From Streptomyces hygroscopicus subsp. hygroscopicus (GTDB taxonomy: Bacteria; Actinomycetota; Actinomycetes; Streptomycetales; Streptomycetaceae), in assembly GCF_001553455.1 (NCBI RefSeq), contig NZ_BBOX01000153.1:1-48859 (forward strand): a stretch of DNA of 48,859 bases, written 5' to 3'. A program made the position numbers and the translations under genes. How positions within the stretch are numbered: the first letter of the stretch is position 1; every line of letters starts with the position of its first letter. The notes under the pieces are model-generated. The model made no database searches. It was given only the letters and a program-made list of their open reading frames with translations, and was not told where the DNA came from. Shown here piece after piece: positions 23,282-32,256 of this stretch.

Positions 23282-24720
23282 CAGCCGCACTGCTTGCCGC
23301 TGTTGATGCAGTCCACCGCCTTGTTCATCAGGTCGTCCGACATCACGTTGATGAAGTCGTCGTGGTCGGTGATGGGCTTGTGCAACTGCTCGGGGAAGCC
23401 GTCCACGGCGAACGGGGTGTTGGCCGGCACGTCGTAGGTGATGGTGTTCACCAGCTGGGGGATGGCCCGGAAGCCGCCCGGGCAGGAGCCGTCCTCGGCC
23501 GCGAAGGCCACGTGGTCACGGTGGTTGGCGCTGTCGATGTTCTTGCCGTCCCAGCAGCTCTGGAAGTCGAAGGTGCGCGTGACGGAGCTGCCCTCGGGGC
23601 ACAGCGGGTACTTGTCGGTCAGCTGCCGGTCCTCGAAGCCGGTGCAGCTCCAGGAGGCGTTGGCGTTGGCGTCGCCGCCGGTGAACGCCTTGGCGTCACC
23701 GGTGATGATCCGCAGGAACTTCGGCATCGCGGTGACCTTGCTCCGCGGGTTGCCCTTGAACTCGATCGTGGAGCTCTTGGGGGTCAGGATCGTGCCGACG
23801 TTGCCTTCCTGCCCGCCGCCGAGCTGGCCGGCGTCCGCCTCGTCCTTGCCGTCCTGGGCGCGGACGACCGGCCAGTAGTAGGTCGACTTGTCGCCGTTGG
23901 CGCAGGAGGTGCCGCCCTGCTCGAAGGTCCGGTTGTCGGCGAAGGCGTCGTTGCTGTCGTTGCCCACGTAGTCGTGTGTGTGGTGGGCGCCGTTGCCCAC
24001 ACCGGGCGCGACGATGACGTTGTCGCTGTTGCGCAGGGCCGGGTCGCCGACCCCGCAGTCCGTGGTGAAGGTGCCGGTGGAGCCGTTCTCCTGGGCCCGC
24101 GGCGGCTGCTGGACGTTCGGCCGGACCTTGGTGATGTCGACGAAGTCGTCCTGCGACGGCCCGTTCCCCGCCTGGCCGCCCGCGTTGCCGGGCACCTCGT
24201 TGGCGCCCTCGCCGCCCTGCTGGTTGCCGCCCTGTTGCCGACCGCCCGGTGGCCGGCCGAACCGGCCCTTGCCACCGCCCGCGGCCGTGGCGACCTCCTG
24301 CCACCTGCAGTCGGCCATGCCCCGCAGCCGGGAGCCGTCCCCGCCCATGGCCGCGCCGATGGTGTGAAGCGTCCGCGAGCGCTCGTCGTTGAGCTGGGAG
24401 AGCACCGCGTCGCTCGAGCCCTGCCGCTGGTTCATCCGCCGGTACGCCTCGGCCACCTGGTTGTCCAGCTCGGCCAGGTTCTTGTCGACCTCGGGCCTGG
24501 CCTTGGCCGGCACCCCGCTCAGCTTCTGGCCCACATCGGGGCACTGGATCGTCCCCGCCTTCGCGGCCACGGTGCCGTGGCGGCCGGAGCCGCCCTTGTC
24601 GCCGTGGGCGGACGCGTTCGCGGCGACGAGCGCGGCCCCGCCACCGCCGAGCGCCAGAGCGGCGACAATGGCGACGGTCTTGTTGGTGAACCGCCCGCGT
24701 TTGTGGGTCTGTTGCCTCAT
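23281..24720 (-). CDS. DUF1996 secreted protein
   Basis: This 479-residue protein has a basic N-terminus and signal peptide (VAIVAALALGGGGAALVAANASA). A helical Lys/Arg/Gln section spans about 55-140, a Gly/Gln/Asn-rich linker about 150-190, and a DUF1996 domain the remainder (FTTDCGVGDPALRNSDNVIVAPG, AHHTHDYVGN, CANGDKSTYYWPVVR, CTGFEDRQLTDKYPLCP, FQSCWDGKNIDSANHRDHVAF). Conserved His and Cys suggest an extracellular enzyme or wall-associated protein. Fungal and actinobacterial members are mostly uncharacterised, so no function is given. It is cotranscribed with the ECF sigma gene; the DUF4142 gene lies 20 bp upstream in the same direction. Confidence 0.9.
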   Translation of the reverse strand: MRQQTHKRGRFTNKTVAIVAALALGGGGAALVAANASAHGDKGGSGRHGTVAAKAGTIQCPDVGQKLSGVPAKARPEVDKNLAELDNQVAEAYRRMNQRQGSSDAVLSQLNDERSRTLHTIGAAMGGDGSRLRGMADCRWQEVATAAGGGKGRFGRPPGGRQQGGNQQGGEGANEVPGNAGGQAGNGPSQDDFVDITKVRPNVQQPPRAQENGSTGTFTTDCGVGDPALRNSDNVIVAPGVGNGAHHTHDYVGNDSNDAFADNRTFEQGGTSCANGDKSTYYWPVVRAQDGKDEADAGQLGGGQEGNVGTILTPKSSTIEFKGNPRSKVTAMPKFLRIITGDAKAFTGGDANANASWSCTGFEDRQLTDKYPLCPEGSSVTRTFDFQSCWDGKNIDSANHRDHVAFAAEDGSCPGGFRAIPQLVNTITYDVPANTPFAVDGFPEQLHKPITDHDDFINVMSDDLMNKAVDCINSGKQCG

Positions 24721-24740
24721 GAGATCACTTCACTTAGTCG

Positions 24741-25382
24741 TTAGAGGGCGTCGTAGTCGACAAGCCCGGTGTCCTCGAGGACCGTGATGTGGTCGAGAAC
24801 GATGGCATTGGCCCTGGTGGCCAGAGATCTGACCATGGAGTTGCGGCTCTCGGCCCGTACCTGCGCCACAAGGTTGAACACCTTGCCGTGCGCGGCGCGC
24901 AGCCGGTTCGCGAACACCCGCTCGAACTCGGCGCTGCTGCCTGCGCCCGTCATCTCGTCGAGCCAGCCCTGCTGTTGCGCGTTGGGCTGGGTGGGCAACT
25001 GGATGCCGAGCGCCCGGCCGACCTCCTCGGACCGGCGGTCGAGCTCGGTATGCCCCTCGATGAGATGCTCACCGGCGGTCTTCACGGCCTCCCGGTCGCC
25101 ACGTTCCTGGGCGAGGCGCCCCGCGGGGAGCTCCCACGTCCCGGCGAGCCTGACCTTGCGGACGAAGTCCCGGTCGGTGACCGTGAGCGGTCCGTACTGC
25201 GTGCTGACCGTCCCACCGCCGTCGTCCGTGACGCCGTTGCGCAGCACTGCCGCGCTGCTCTCACCGAACAGCGACACCGGAATGAGGATCGACGCCAGGG
25301 TGACGGCGAGCGCACCGATGATGAGCCCGGTGCCGATGGTACGGCTGGAGGCGATGGATCTGGTGAGGTGTGCTGATCGCAC
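24741..25382 (-). CDS. DUF4142 membrane-anchored protein
   Basis: This 213-residue protein has one N-terminal membrane segment (TIGTGLIIGALAVTLASILIPV) and an extracytoplasmic four-helix DUF4142 domain (TVTDRDFVRKVRLAGTWELPAGRLAQERG, AGEHLIEGHTELDRR, GWLDEMTG). The spacing of charged residues resembles ferritin-like folds, but no metal site can be claimed. GTG 25382 is preferred to one nine codons upstream because GAGGAGG lies five bases before it. The gene precedes DUF1996 and the ECF sigma, so the three likely form one operon with a cell-surface theme. Confidence 0.88.
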   Translation of the reverse strand: MRSAHLTRSIASSRTIGTGLIIGALAVTLASILIPVSLFGESSAAVLRNGVTDDGGGTVSTQYGPLTVTDRDFVRKVRLAGTWELPAGRLAQERGDREAVKTAGEHLIEGHTELDRRSEEVGRALGIQLPTQPNAQQQGWLDEMTGAGSSAEFERVFANRLRAAHGKVFNLVAQVRAESRNSMVRSLATRANAIVLDHITVLEDTGLVDYDAL

Positions 25383-25693
25383 AGCGCCCTCCTCGGTTCG
25401 GAGTGACACCGGACGCTAGTGCCTCGTGTGGGCCGTTCGTGGAGACCTCATCACCAGTGAATAAAGCCGGGACAGAGATCATTACCTGCTGGTACTCTGC
25501 GCGGCCGCCCTCATCAGGCACCGCCGGGAAATTTCCCCGCCCCCGGATGAACAATGCGCCGGGCGCCTGCGTACGACAGGGAGAACCCGGTGGACGGCCG
25601 GACCCGGAACGACCCGCCGCACACCGTCCCGACGACCCGGAGGCGCTCCGCCGTGCACGTGACAGCGAGGAACCCCACGCCCGCCAGGCCCCG
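25383..25693. promoter_or_regulatory. Intergenic region with a perfect 12-bp palindrome at 25526-25537
   Basis: This 311-bp space lies upstream of the DUF4142 operon and downstream of the SARP gene (both minus strand). The only clear structure is GGGAAATTTCCC (25526-25537), perfectly palindromic and flanked by G/C, about 145 bp before the DUF4142 start. It could be a regulator site. No gene or terminator is convincing here. Confidence 0.35.
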
Positions 25694-28612
25694 TCATCCG
25701 CTGAGCGCCGAGGTGGGACGCGGCGACTGCCGGTGCTGCCGCAGTCTGCCCTCCAGGACCCGGGCGTCGGGGTGGTTCAGCTCCCGGAGAATCTCCAGCG
25801 CCGCCCTCCAGTCGGCGAGGGCGGTGGCCACGTCGCCCTGGGCCAGCCGGGTGTCCCCCTGGTGGATCAGGGTGTCGGCCTCCAGGTACCGGTCGCTGAT
25901 CTCGCGGTAGACGCCGAGCGCCCGACGGTAGGAGGTGAGGGCCTGCTCGTACCGTCCGAGGTGGTGGTACGCGTAGCCCACGCTGTCCAGCGCGGCGGCC
26001 TCGCCGGCCGAGTCGCCGATCCGCCGGTGCAGTTCGACGGCCTGCCGGCAGCGGGCCAGGGCGTGCTCGTACTCACCGCGCAGTACATGGGTCCAGCCGA
26101 TCTCGTTGAGCACACTGGCCTGTCCGCTGAGGTGTGCCGAGGCGTGGTAGAGGCCGAGCGCGGGACGGTAGTGGTCCAGCGCCCGCTGGTGGCGGCCCTG
26201 GGTGTTGCAGAGGAAGGCCAGGGCGCGCAGGGTGCGGGCCCGGCCGTCGCCCTCGTCCAGCTCCGCGAACAGCTCCAGGGCCCGCTCCAGATGTCCGTAC
26301 GCCTCGTCGTAGCGGCCCAGCCGTCCCTCGGCGAACCCCAGGGTGCGGTGGGCGTGTGCCTCGCCGAGCCGGTCGGACAGGGACCGGGCCGCGCCCAGCG
26401 CGGTGCGCTGGATGGCGGCCTGCTCCTGCCAGTGGCCGCGCCGGTCCAGGAAGAGCTCCAGCGTTACGGCCAACTGCCAGGACTGGGCGGGGAATCCGTG
26501 GTCGCGGGCGTGCCCGACGGCCGACAGCAGCACGGCCCGCTCGGCCGAGAGCCACGCCTCGGCGCGGTCCTGGCTCCCCAGGTGCTCGGGTCCGGCGTCG
26601 GGCCGGGGCGGGGACAGGGGCAGCGGCTCGGTGCGGTGCGGGGCGAGCAGGGTGGCGGCGGTGCGCGCGGTGTGCAGGTAGTGGTCGAACATCCGGTGCC
26701 GGGCGTCCCGGCGGATCTCCTCCGCGTCGTGGTCCCGCACCAGCTCCATGGCGTAGGCGCGCAGCAGATCGTGGAAGGTGTAGCGGCCCGGGGCGTGTTC
26801 GCACAGCAGATGGGCGCCGGTGAGCGTGGCCAGCAGGGCGCGGGTGACGCGCAGCGGAAGCCCGGCCACGCTCGCGGCCGCCGCCGTGGAGACCTCGGGG
26901 CCCGGATGCAGGGCCAGCAGCCGGAACAGCCGGGCGGCCTCCGGGTCCAGGGCCCGGTAGGACCAGGAGAAGACGGTCCGCGCGTCGGTGCTCGGATCGG
27001 CGCCGGCGAACGCGTCGAGGTTCCCCTGGCCCTCCAGCAGCTCCGCGGCGACGGAGGACAGGGGAAAGGACGGACGGGTCGCGGCGCGGGCGGCCACCAC
27101 CGCCAGCGCGAGCGGCAGCCGTCCGCACAGCCGGACGATGGTCGCCACCGCCCGCGGCTCCGCGGCGACCCGGTCCGTGCCCAGCCGCCGGACCAGCGCC
27201 TCATGGGACTCGGCAGGCGACAGCGGCCCCAGCGTAAGGGGACGGGCCCCCTCGCCCGCGATCAGACCGTGGAGCTGATTGCGGCTGGTGACGATGGTCA
27301 GACAGCCGGGGGCGCCGGGCAGCAGCGGCCGGACGTGCGCTGAGTCCAGCGCATTGTCCAGCAGGACCAGCGTGCGGCGCCCCGCCAGCAGACTGCGGTA
27401 CAGCGCGGTCTTGGCGTCCAGCCCCGTGGGCACCCGGCTCGGCGGAACGCCCAGCGCGTGCAGGAACGACCGCAGCGCCTCGTTCGGCGACATCGTCGAA
27501 CCGGTCGGGTCGAAGCCGCGCAGATTGGCGTAGAGCTGCCCGTCCGGGAAGCGGTGGGCGACGCGGTGGGCCCAGTGCACGGCCAGGGTGGTCTTGCCGA
27601 CCCCGGCCATTCCGTCGATCGCGCTGATCACCAGGGGCGCCGGAGACCCGGTGTCGGCGCCCTCGGGCAGCAGGGCGCCGACCCCCGCGAGTTCCGCCTG
27701 CCGACCACTGAACGCGGGTAAGTCGGGCGGAAGTTGGGCGGGCCGGACCGCCGGGGCGGTGGCCGGCGCCGCGGGATCGCCCGGCTGGACCGGCGCCACG
27801 GGATCGGTGCGGGCCGGTGGCGCGGGGTCCGTCCGGGCCGGTGGCCCGGGGGCGTCCCGGGCCGGCCGGGGCAGCAGCCGGCGGTGGGCGGCGCGCAGTT
27901 CGGGGCCGGGCGTGACGCCGAGCTGCTCCGCCAGCCCGTCCCGCGCCGCCGAGAAGACCTCCAGCGCCTCGGCCCGCCGTCCGGTGGCCGCCAGCACCTG
28001 GATCAACCGGGCCTGAAGGGTCTCGTCCAGGGCGTGGTGGGCGGCGAACTGCTGCAGCACGGTGGGGAGTCGCTCCGGCACCCCGGAATCCAGCGCCGTC
28101 GTGGCGGCCTCCTTCGCGACGGCCAGAAGCTCACGGTCGACACCGGAGAAGACGGGGTGCGCCTGGATGTCGGCGGGGACCCCGGTGGCGGTCGGCCCCT
28201 GCCACAGGGCCAGTGCCTGGGTGAAGAGGCCGGCCGCCCGCTCCGGCTCCCCCGCGGCGGCGGCGTGCCGGGCCGTCTCCCCCAGGTGCCGGAAGCGCAG
28301 CAGGTCCAGTGCGTCCGCGTCGGCGTTCAGCCGGTAGCCGCCCGAACGGCGCACCAGCCGGCTGCCCTCCGCCCGCGCCGGCAGACCGGGCTCCAGCAGC
28401 CGGCGCACCGATCCCACATGGCGGTGGACCACGTTCACCGCGGTGCTCGGCGGATCCTGCGCCCAGAGAACATCGACGATCTCGCTGAGCGCCACCGGTT
28501 GCCCCGCCCGCACCAGCAACAGCGCCAGCAGGGCCCGCTGTTTGGGCGGTCCCAGCTCGAGTTCGACGTCATTTCGCCATGCCCTGACCGGGCCTAACAC
28601 CGTAAATCGCAC
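25694..28612 (-). CDS. AfsR/SARP-family regulator: BTAD, NB-ARC and TPR domains
   Basis: This 972-residue regulator begins with an OmpR-like winged helix (MRFTVLGPVRAWRNDVELEL, residues 1-90) and a BTAD domain (to about 245). A Pro/Ala linker leads to an NB-ARC ATPase with Walker A GMAGVGKTT at about 334-342, Walker B TLVLLDNA near 412 and IVTSRNQL. The C-terminal 300 residues are TPR repeats (HRTLGFAEGRLGRYDEAYGHLERAL, VGYAYHHLGRYEQALTSYRRAL). Such proteins activate antibiotic clusters in Streptomyces, but no biosynthetic cluster is in the window. The GTG start has no clear Shine-Dalgarno. A divergent ECF sigma gene begins 142 bp upstream. Confidence 0.93.
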   Translation of the reverse strand: MRFTVLGPVRAWRNDVELELGPPKQRALLALLLVRAGQPVALSEIVDVLWAQDPPSTAVNVVHRHVGSVRRLLEPGLPARAEGSRLVRRSGGYRLNADADALDLLRFRHLGETARHAAAAGEPERAAGLFTQALALWQGPTATGVPADIQAHPVFSGVDRELLAVAKEAATTALDSGVPERLPTVLQQFAAHHALDETLQARLIQVLAATGRRAEALEVFSAARDGLAEQLGVTPGPELRAAHRRLLPRPARDAPGPPARTDPAPPARTDPVAPVQPGDPAAPATAPAVRPAQLPPDLPAFSGRQAELAGVGALLPEGADTGSPAPLVISAIDGMAGVGKTTLAVHWAHRVAHRFPDGQLYANLRGFDPTGSTMSPNEALRSFLHALGVPPSRVPTGLDAKTALYRSLLAGRRTLVLLDNALDSAHVRPLLPGAPGCLTIVTSRNQLHGLIAGEGARPLTLGPLSPAESHEALVRRLGTDRVAAEPRAVATIVRLCGRLPLALAVVAARAATRPSFPLSSVAAELLEGQGNLDAFAGADPSTDARTVFSWSYRALDPEAARLFRLLALHPGPEVSTAAAASVAGLPLRVTRALLATLTGAHLLCEHAPGRYTFHDLLRAYAMELVRDHDAEEIRRDARHRMFDHYLHTARTAATLLAPHRTEPLPLSPPRPDAGPEHLGSQDRAEAWLSAERAVLLSAVGHARDHGFPAQSWQLAVTLELFLDRRGHWQEQAAIQRTALGAARSLSDRLGEAHAHRTLGFAEGRLGRYDEAYGHLERALELFAELDEGDGRARTLRALAFLCNTQGRHQRALDHYRPALGLYHASAHLSGQASVLNEIGWTHVLRGEYEHALARCRQAVELHRRIGDSAGEAAALDSVGYAYHHLGRYEQALTSYRRALGVYREISDRYLEADTLIHQGDTRLAQGDVATALADWRAALEILRELNHPDARVLEGRLRQHRQSPRPTSALSG

Positions 28613-28754
28613 AAGTGGGGATCGTAGTCGAGCCCGTTTCGGGCACGGCGCTCTTCCGGCCGGGCCGCGTCGTCAGTCTTTCGTCACTCAATCGGCGCCG
28701 GGCCTTTTCTACTGTCGCGGCACCGACACATCAGCCCCGGGGGGAAACGGGACG

Positions 28755-29285
28755 ATGAACATCCGCGTGACGACCGACGCCGACGCCTACGTGACGACGC
28801 TGTACCAACGACACGGCTCGGCGCTGCACCGCTGGGCGACCCGGATGCTGGGCGGGGACTGGCACCGGGCCGAGGACATCGTGCAGGAGGTGGCGATCCG
28901 CGCCTGGCAGCGCCCCATGGACGTGGGCCCGATGGACCACACCGCACGTCCCCGGCTGCTCACCGTGGCCGGCGACCTGGTGACCGACGGCCACCGGACT
29001 CGGCCGGAGCCGCCGGTGGAGAGGGCCGACGAGGCGGAGCTGGCGCGGCTGGCGGTGCCGGACGCGGCCGATCAGACGCTCACCGCCCAGGTGGTGATGG
29101 GGGCGATGGGCGAACTGGCGCCCCGCCAGCGGGAGGTGCTGCTGCACCTGTACTACCTGGGCCACAGCGTCGGCCAGGCGGCCCGTGCGCTCGGCGTCCC
29201 TCCCGGAACCGTGAAATCGCGGACGTACTACGCGTTACGGGCGCTGCGCGAGGCCCTGCGGGAGCGTGGTGTCACCGCCTGCTGA
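28755..29285 (+). CDS. ECF sigma factor, short form
   Basis: This 176-residue sigma factor has region 2 (YVTTLYQRHGSALHRWATRMLGGDWHRAEDIVQEVAIRAW) and region 4 (LAPRQREVLLHLYYLGHSVGQAARALGVPPGTVKSRTYYALRAL) and no extra domain. ATG 28755 follows a GGGGGAAACGGGA purine stretch. No anti-sigma gene is adjacent. The DUF2264 gene begins 96 bp after the stop, so it may be cotranscribed. It is divergent from the SARP gene. Its signal and targets are unknown. Confidence 0.9.
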   Translation: MNIRVTTDADAYVTTLYQRHGSALHRWATRMLGGDWHRAEDIVQEVAIRAWQRPMDVGPMDHTARPRLLTVAGDLVTDGHRTRPEPPVERADEAELARLAVPDAADQTLTAQVVMGAMGELAPRQREVLLHLYYLGHSVGQAARALGVPPGTVKSRTYYALRALREALRERGVTAC

Positions 29286-29381
29286 GCACCACGTCGTCGG
29301 CCGTGTTCGCCGCCCCCGTACCCTCGGAGACGATCTACCGACCGGCGTCATGTGTCCGACCCCCAGGAGGTCCACCCCGCC

Positions 29382-31325
29382 ATGCCCGAACTGCCCTTCC
29401 CCTTCCCCGCGGACGACCGCACCCTCAGTCCCCATACCGGCTACACCCGCGCCCACTGGGAGGCCGCCGCCGACGGCCTGCTGCGTGCCGCCCTCCGCTA
29501 CGCCACCCCCGGACACGGCCTGATCGACCTGCCCGGCCCCCCGTCGCTGTCCGGTGTGCGCTCCGACGGACTCGAAGGGTTCGCCCGCACCTTCCTCCTC
29601 GCCGCCTTACGCGCCGCCGGGGCCGAGGGCAGCGACCCGCACTCCATCCTTGAGCGCTACACCGCCGGGATCGCCCGCGGCACCCTCACCCCCGGGCGGG
29701 ACGACGCCGAGTCCTGGCCGCTGATCGGCGATTTTCCCGCCCACGGCCAGCCCATGGTGGAGTCCGCGTCCGTGGCCCTGGGGCTGCGGCTGACCGCGCC
29801 GTGGACCTGGCAGGCCCTGCCGTCCGACGCCCAGGACCGCACCGAGGAGTGGCTGCGCGGCGCGTTCCGCCACCAGCCCGCCCCCAACAACTGGTACCTC
29901 TTCCCCCTCACCGTCGCCGGTTTCCTGGAGTCCGTCGGACGCGGCGACGCCGAGACGGCCCGCGCCATCGACCGGGGGCTCGACCTCCTGGAGGGCTGGT
30001 ACCGGGGCCAGGGCTGGTACTCCGACGGCGACGGGCGGTCGTTCGACCACTACAACGGCTGGGCGCTGCACATGTACCCGCTGCTCCACGCCCATCTCGC
30101 CGGCGACGGCGCGCTGCTGGACCGGCTCGGCCCCCGGCTGCACACCTTCCTCGAGAGCTTCTCGCTGCTCTTCGACGCCAACGGCGCCCCCCTCCACTTC
30201 GGCCGCTCCCTCACCTACCGCTTCGCCGCCGGTGCCTCGGTGGCCCTCGGCGCCCTCACCGGCCACACCCCGCTCGCCCCCGGGGCCACCCGCCGCATCC
30301 TCAGCGGCGCGCTGCGCCACTTCCTGGACCGCGGGGCGCTGACCCGGGACGGGGTGCTGAGCCTGGGCTGGTACGGGCCGCAGGCGGCCACGCTGCAGCG
30401 CTACTCCGGGCCCGGCTCGCCCTACTGGGCCTCGAAGGGGTTCCTCGCCCTGCTGCTGCCGCCCGACCACCCGGTGTGGACCGCGCCCGAGGAGGCCGCG
30501 CCCGCCGAGGGGCCGGACCGGGCGCTGGCGCTGCCCGCCGCCGGGTTCCTCATCCAGACCACCGGACGGGACGGGCTGGTGCGGCTGCACAACCACGGCA
30601 GCTACTCGTGGGGCGCCGACAGCGCGCCCGACCCCCTCTACGCCCGGCTCGCCTACTCCACCCGCACCGGTCCCACCAGCGCGGACAACATCCCCGACAA
30701 CCACATCGCCGTCGAGGTGCGCGGAGCGCGCAGCTACCGGCCGCGCATCCAGCCGCTGGCCGCGGGCCCCGACTGGATCGCCTCCTCCCAGGCCCCGCTG
30801 TTCCCCGCGGGCGGCCCCATCCTGCCCTCGGCCCGCATCGACAGCCTCACCCTCGTCCGCGGCAGGCTCGAAGTGCGCGTCCACCGCACCGTGGGCGTCC
30901 CCGCCGGAACCCCGATCCACCACAGCGGCTGGGCCGTCGCCGTGCCCCCGGGCACGGAGGCGGAGACCGAGCGGGGCCCCGAGATACGGCTGGCCGGGGA
31001 AGAGGTGACCGGCCAGCTCCTCGGACTGCACGGCTGGCGGACCGCCACCGCGGTCAGGGCGCCGCAGGGCACCGCGTACGGGCCGTGGGCCCTCGTCCCC
31101 GAACTCACCGGCACCGTGGGCGAGGACCCCGCCGGCACCGTCTTCGTCGCGCTGGCCTCGCTCACCGGGGAACCCGACCCGGCCCCCCTCGCCGGTCTCG
31201 CCACCGCCGAGGTGACCGGACTGACGGTCACCGTGCGGCTGCCGGACGGCGGAGGCGTCGTGGTGGACTTCGGCGCGGGCGAGGCGCCCACCGTCACGGA
31301 GGTGGACGTTCGGGCTGATCGCTGA
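29382..31325 (+). CDS. DUF2264 protein (GH154-like glycoside hydrolase family)
   Basis: This is a 647-residue protein. The N-terminal about 370 residues form an alpha/alpha-barrel-like DUF2264 region (HWEAAADGLLRAALRYA, RTFLLAALRAAG, NNWYLFPLTVAGFLESVG, WYSDGDGRSFDHYNGWALHMYP, YWASKGFLALLLP). A beta-rich C-terminal half follows (RLHNHGSYSWGADS, GARSYRPRIQPL). DUF2264 proteins include glucuronidase-type GH154 enzymes. No signal peptide is seen, so the substrate would be cytoplasmic oligosaccharides. ATG 29382 is preferred to GTG 29352 because AGGAGG lies 11 bases before it. The stop codon lies inside a tandem repeat array. Confidence 0.85.
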   Translation: MPELPFPFPADDRTLSPHTGYTRAHWEAAADGLLRAALRYATPGHGLIDLPGPPSLSGVRSDGLEGFARTFLLAALRAAGAEGSDPHSILERYTAGIARGTLTPGRDDAESWPLIGDFPAHGQPMVESASVALGLRLTAPWTWQALPSDAQDRTEEWLRGAFRHQPAPNNWYLFPLTVAGFLESVGRGDAETARAIDRGLDLLEGWYRGQGWYSDGDGRSFDHYNGWALHMYPLLHAHLAGDGALLDRLGPRLHTFLESFSLLFDANGAPLHFGRSLTYRFAAGASVALGALTGHTPLAPGATRRILSGALRHFLDRGALTRDGVLSLGWYGPQAATLQRYSGPGSPYWASKGFLALLLPPDHPVWTAPEEAAPAEGPDRALALPAAGFLIQTTGRDGLVRLHNHGSYSWGADSAPDPLYARLAYSTRTGPTSADNIPDNHIAVEVRGARSYRPRIQPLAAGPDWIASSQAPLFPAGGPILPSARIDSLTLVRGRLEVRVHRTVGVPAGTPIHHSGWAVAVPPGTEAETERGPEIRLAGEEVTGQLLGLHGWRTATAVRAPQGTAYGPWALVPELTGTVGEDPAGTVFVALASLTGEPDPAPLAGLATAEVTGLTVTVRLPDGGGVVVDFGAGEAPTVTEVDVRADR

Positions 31326-31446
31326 GCCCTATGGTCCGGGCTGATCGCTGAGCCCCCATGGTCCGGGCTGATCGCTTGGCCCCACCGTCCGGGCTGATCG
31401 CTTGGCCTGATCGCTTGAGCTGATCACTTGAGCTGATCACTCGGGC
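31315..31446. repeat. Tandem array of CTGATCGCTTGAG-type units between convergent genes
   Basis: Seven copies begin CTGATCnCT. The first three are 26-27 bp long and include a CCATGGTCCGGG block; the last four are 13 bp (CTGATCGCTTGAG). The DUF2264 stop falls in the first copy and the opposing lipoprotein ends in the last ones (peptide SDQLK), so both C-termini are set by the array. No terminator hairpin is otherwise obvious. Confidence 0.8.
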
Positions 31447-32050
31447 CCTGGGCACCGGGGGCGCGGGAGGCGCCCCCGTAGGAGGTGCTCTCCTCGATGG
31501 CGCCGCCGAACTCGTCCCGGAGGGTCTCCATGTTCTTCCGGGGCGAGGAGGAGAGCACCCAGCGGTTGCCGACCAGATAGACCCCGCCGTACATCTGGGC
31601 GGTCTCCAGCCAGTCGCGCTGGCCCTTGGCGGTGGCGAAGTCGAGGAACACGAACTTGCCCTTGGCGCTCTCGCAGACGGCCTGGCGGTAGTCGTCGACC
31701 TTGGTGGTGAACTCGGGCTCGCAGCCGGCGGCCGAGGCGAGCCGCTCCACCCGTGCGGGCCCCGGTGCGGGGCCCGCGCTGGCGCCGGGCCGAACGGCGT
31801 TCCTCCCGGTCTCCGCGTTCCTCCCGGTCTCCGTCCCGGCGTCCGCCGTGCCGCCCCCGCCCCCTCCGGCGCATCCGGCGACGGCCAGCAGCGCGCTCGC
31901 CGCCGCCGCGAGCGCCATCGCCACCGCACCCGGGCCGCGGCGGCGCGGGGCGCGTGCGGCGGTCCGGACCGACCGTGGTGCGTCGGCGGTGGCGGTGGCG
32001 TCGGTGGCGGTGGCGCTCGCGGTGGCGGTGGCGTCGGTGGCATCGTTCAT
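31424..32050 (-). CDS. Small lipoprotein, copy 2 of the family, with repeat-extended N-terminus
   Basis: This 208-residue protein shares with the 16429-16959 gene the block FATAKGQRDWLETAQMYGG followed by VYLVGNRW and two Cys in the same places (AAGCEPEF, QAVCESAKG), so they are paralogues. Here the Met/His tail is absent. The lipobox is LAVAGC, but the Cys is at about residue 60, because a repeat-derived leader (DATDATATASATATDA) and an Arg-rich stretch precede the hydrophobic core. The ATG at 32050 has GAGAGGG six bases upstream, so the long leader appears to be translated. A later internal ATG (about residue 45) would give a short signal without positive charges. Function unknown. Confidence 0.82.
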   Translation of the reverse strand: MNDATDATATASATATDATATADAPRSVRTAARAPRRRGPGAVAMALAAAASALLAVAGCAGGGGGGTADAGTETGRNAETGRNAVRPGASAGPAPGPARVERLASAAGCEPEFTTKVDDYRQAVCESAKGKFVFLDFATAKGQRDWLETAQMYGGVYLVGNRWVLSSSPRKNMETLRDEFGGAIEESTSYGGASRAPGAQGPSDQLK

Positions 32051-32256
32051 GAGGGGCCCTCTCGCATCGGATCCGGGAGCGGCCGGCGGCGGCCGTCACA
32101 TCTGGTGCGTCCATCGCATGCACGGATACGGACGGGCCGAGCCGGTCGTTCATCCACCCTGGCTCCCTGGCTTCCGGAATAGAAGGAGATAGTTTACGGT
32201 TCAACCAGTCATCGGTGGCCGACCGACCGCTGAACATCGCAAGTGAGGAGACCGCC

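Noticed and set aside
25694..28612. SARP as evidence for an antibiotic cluster here
   Set aside because: No polyketide, peptide or terpene synthase genes occur anywhere in the window, so the target is elsewhere or unrelated.
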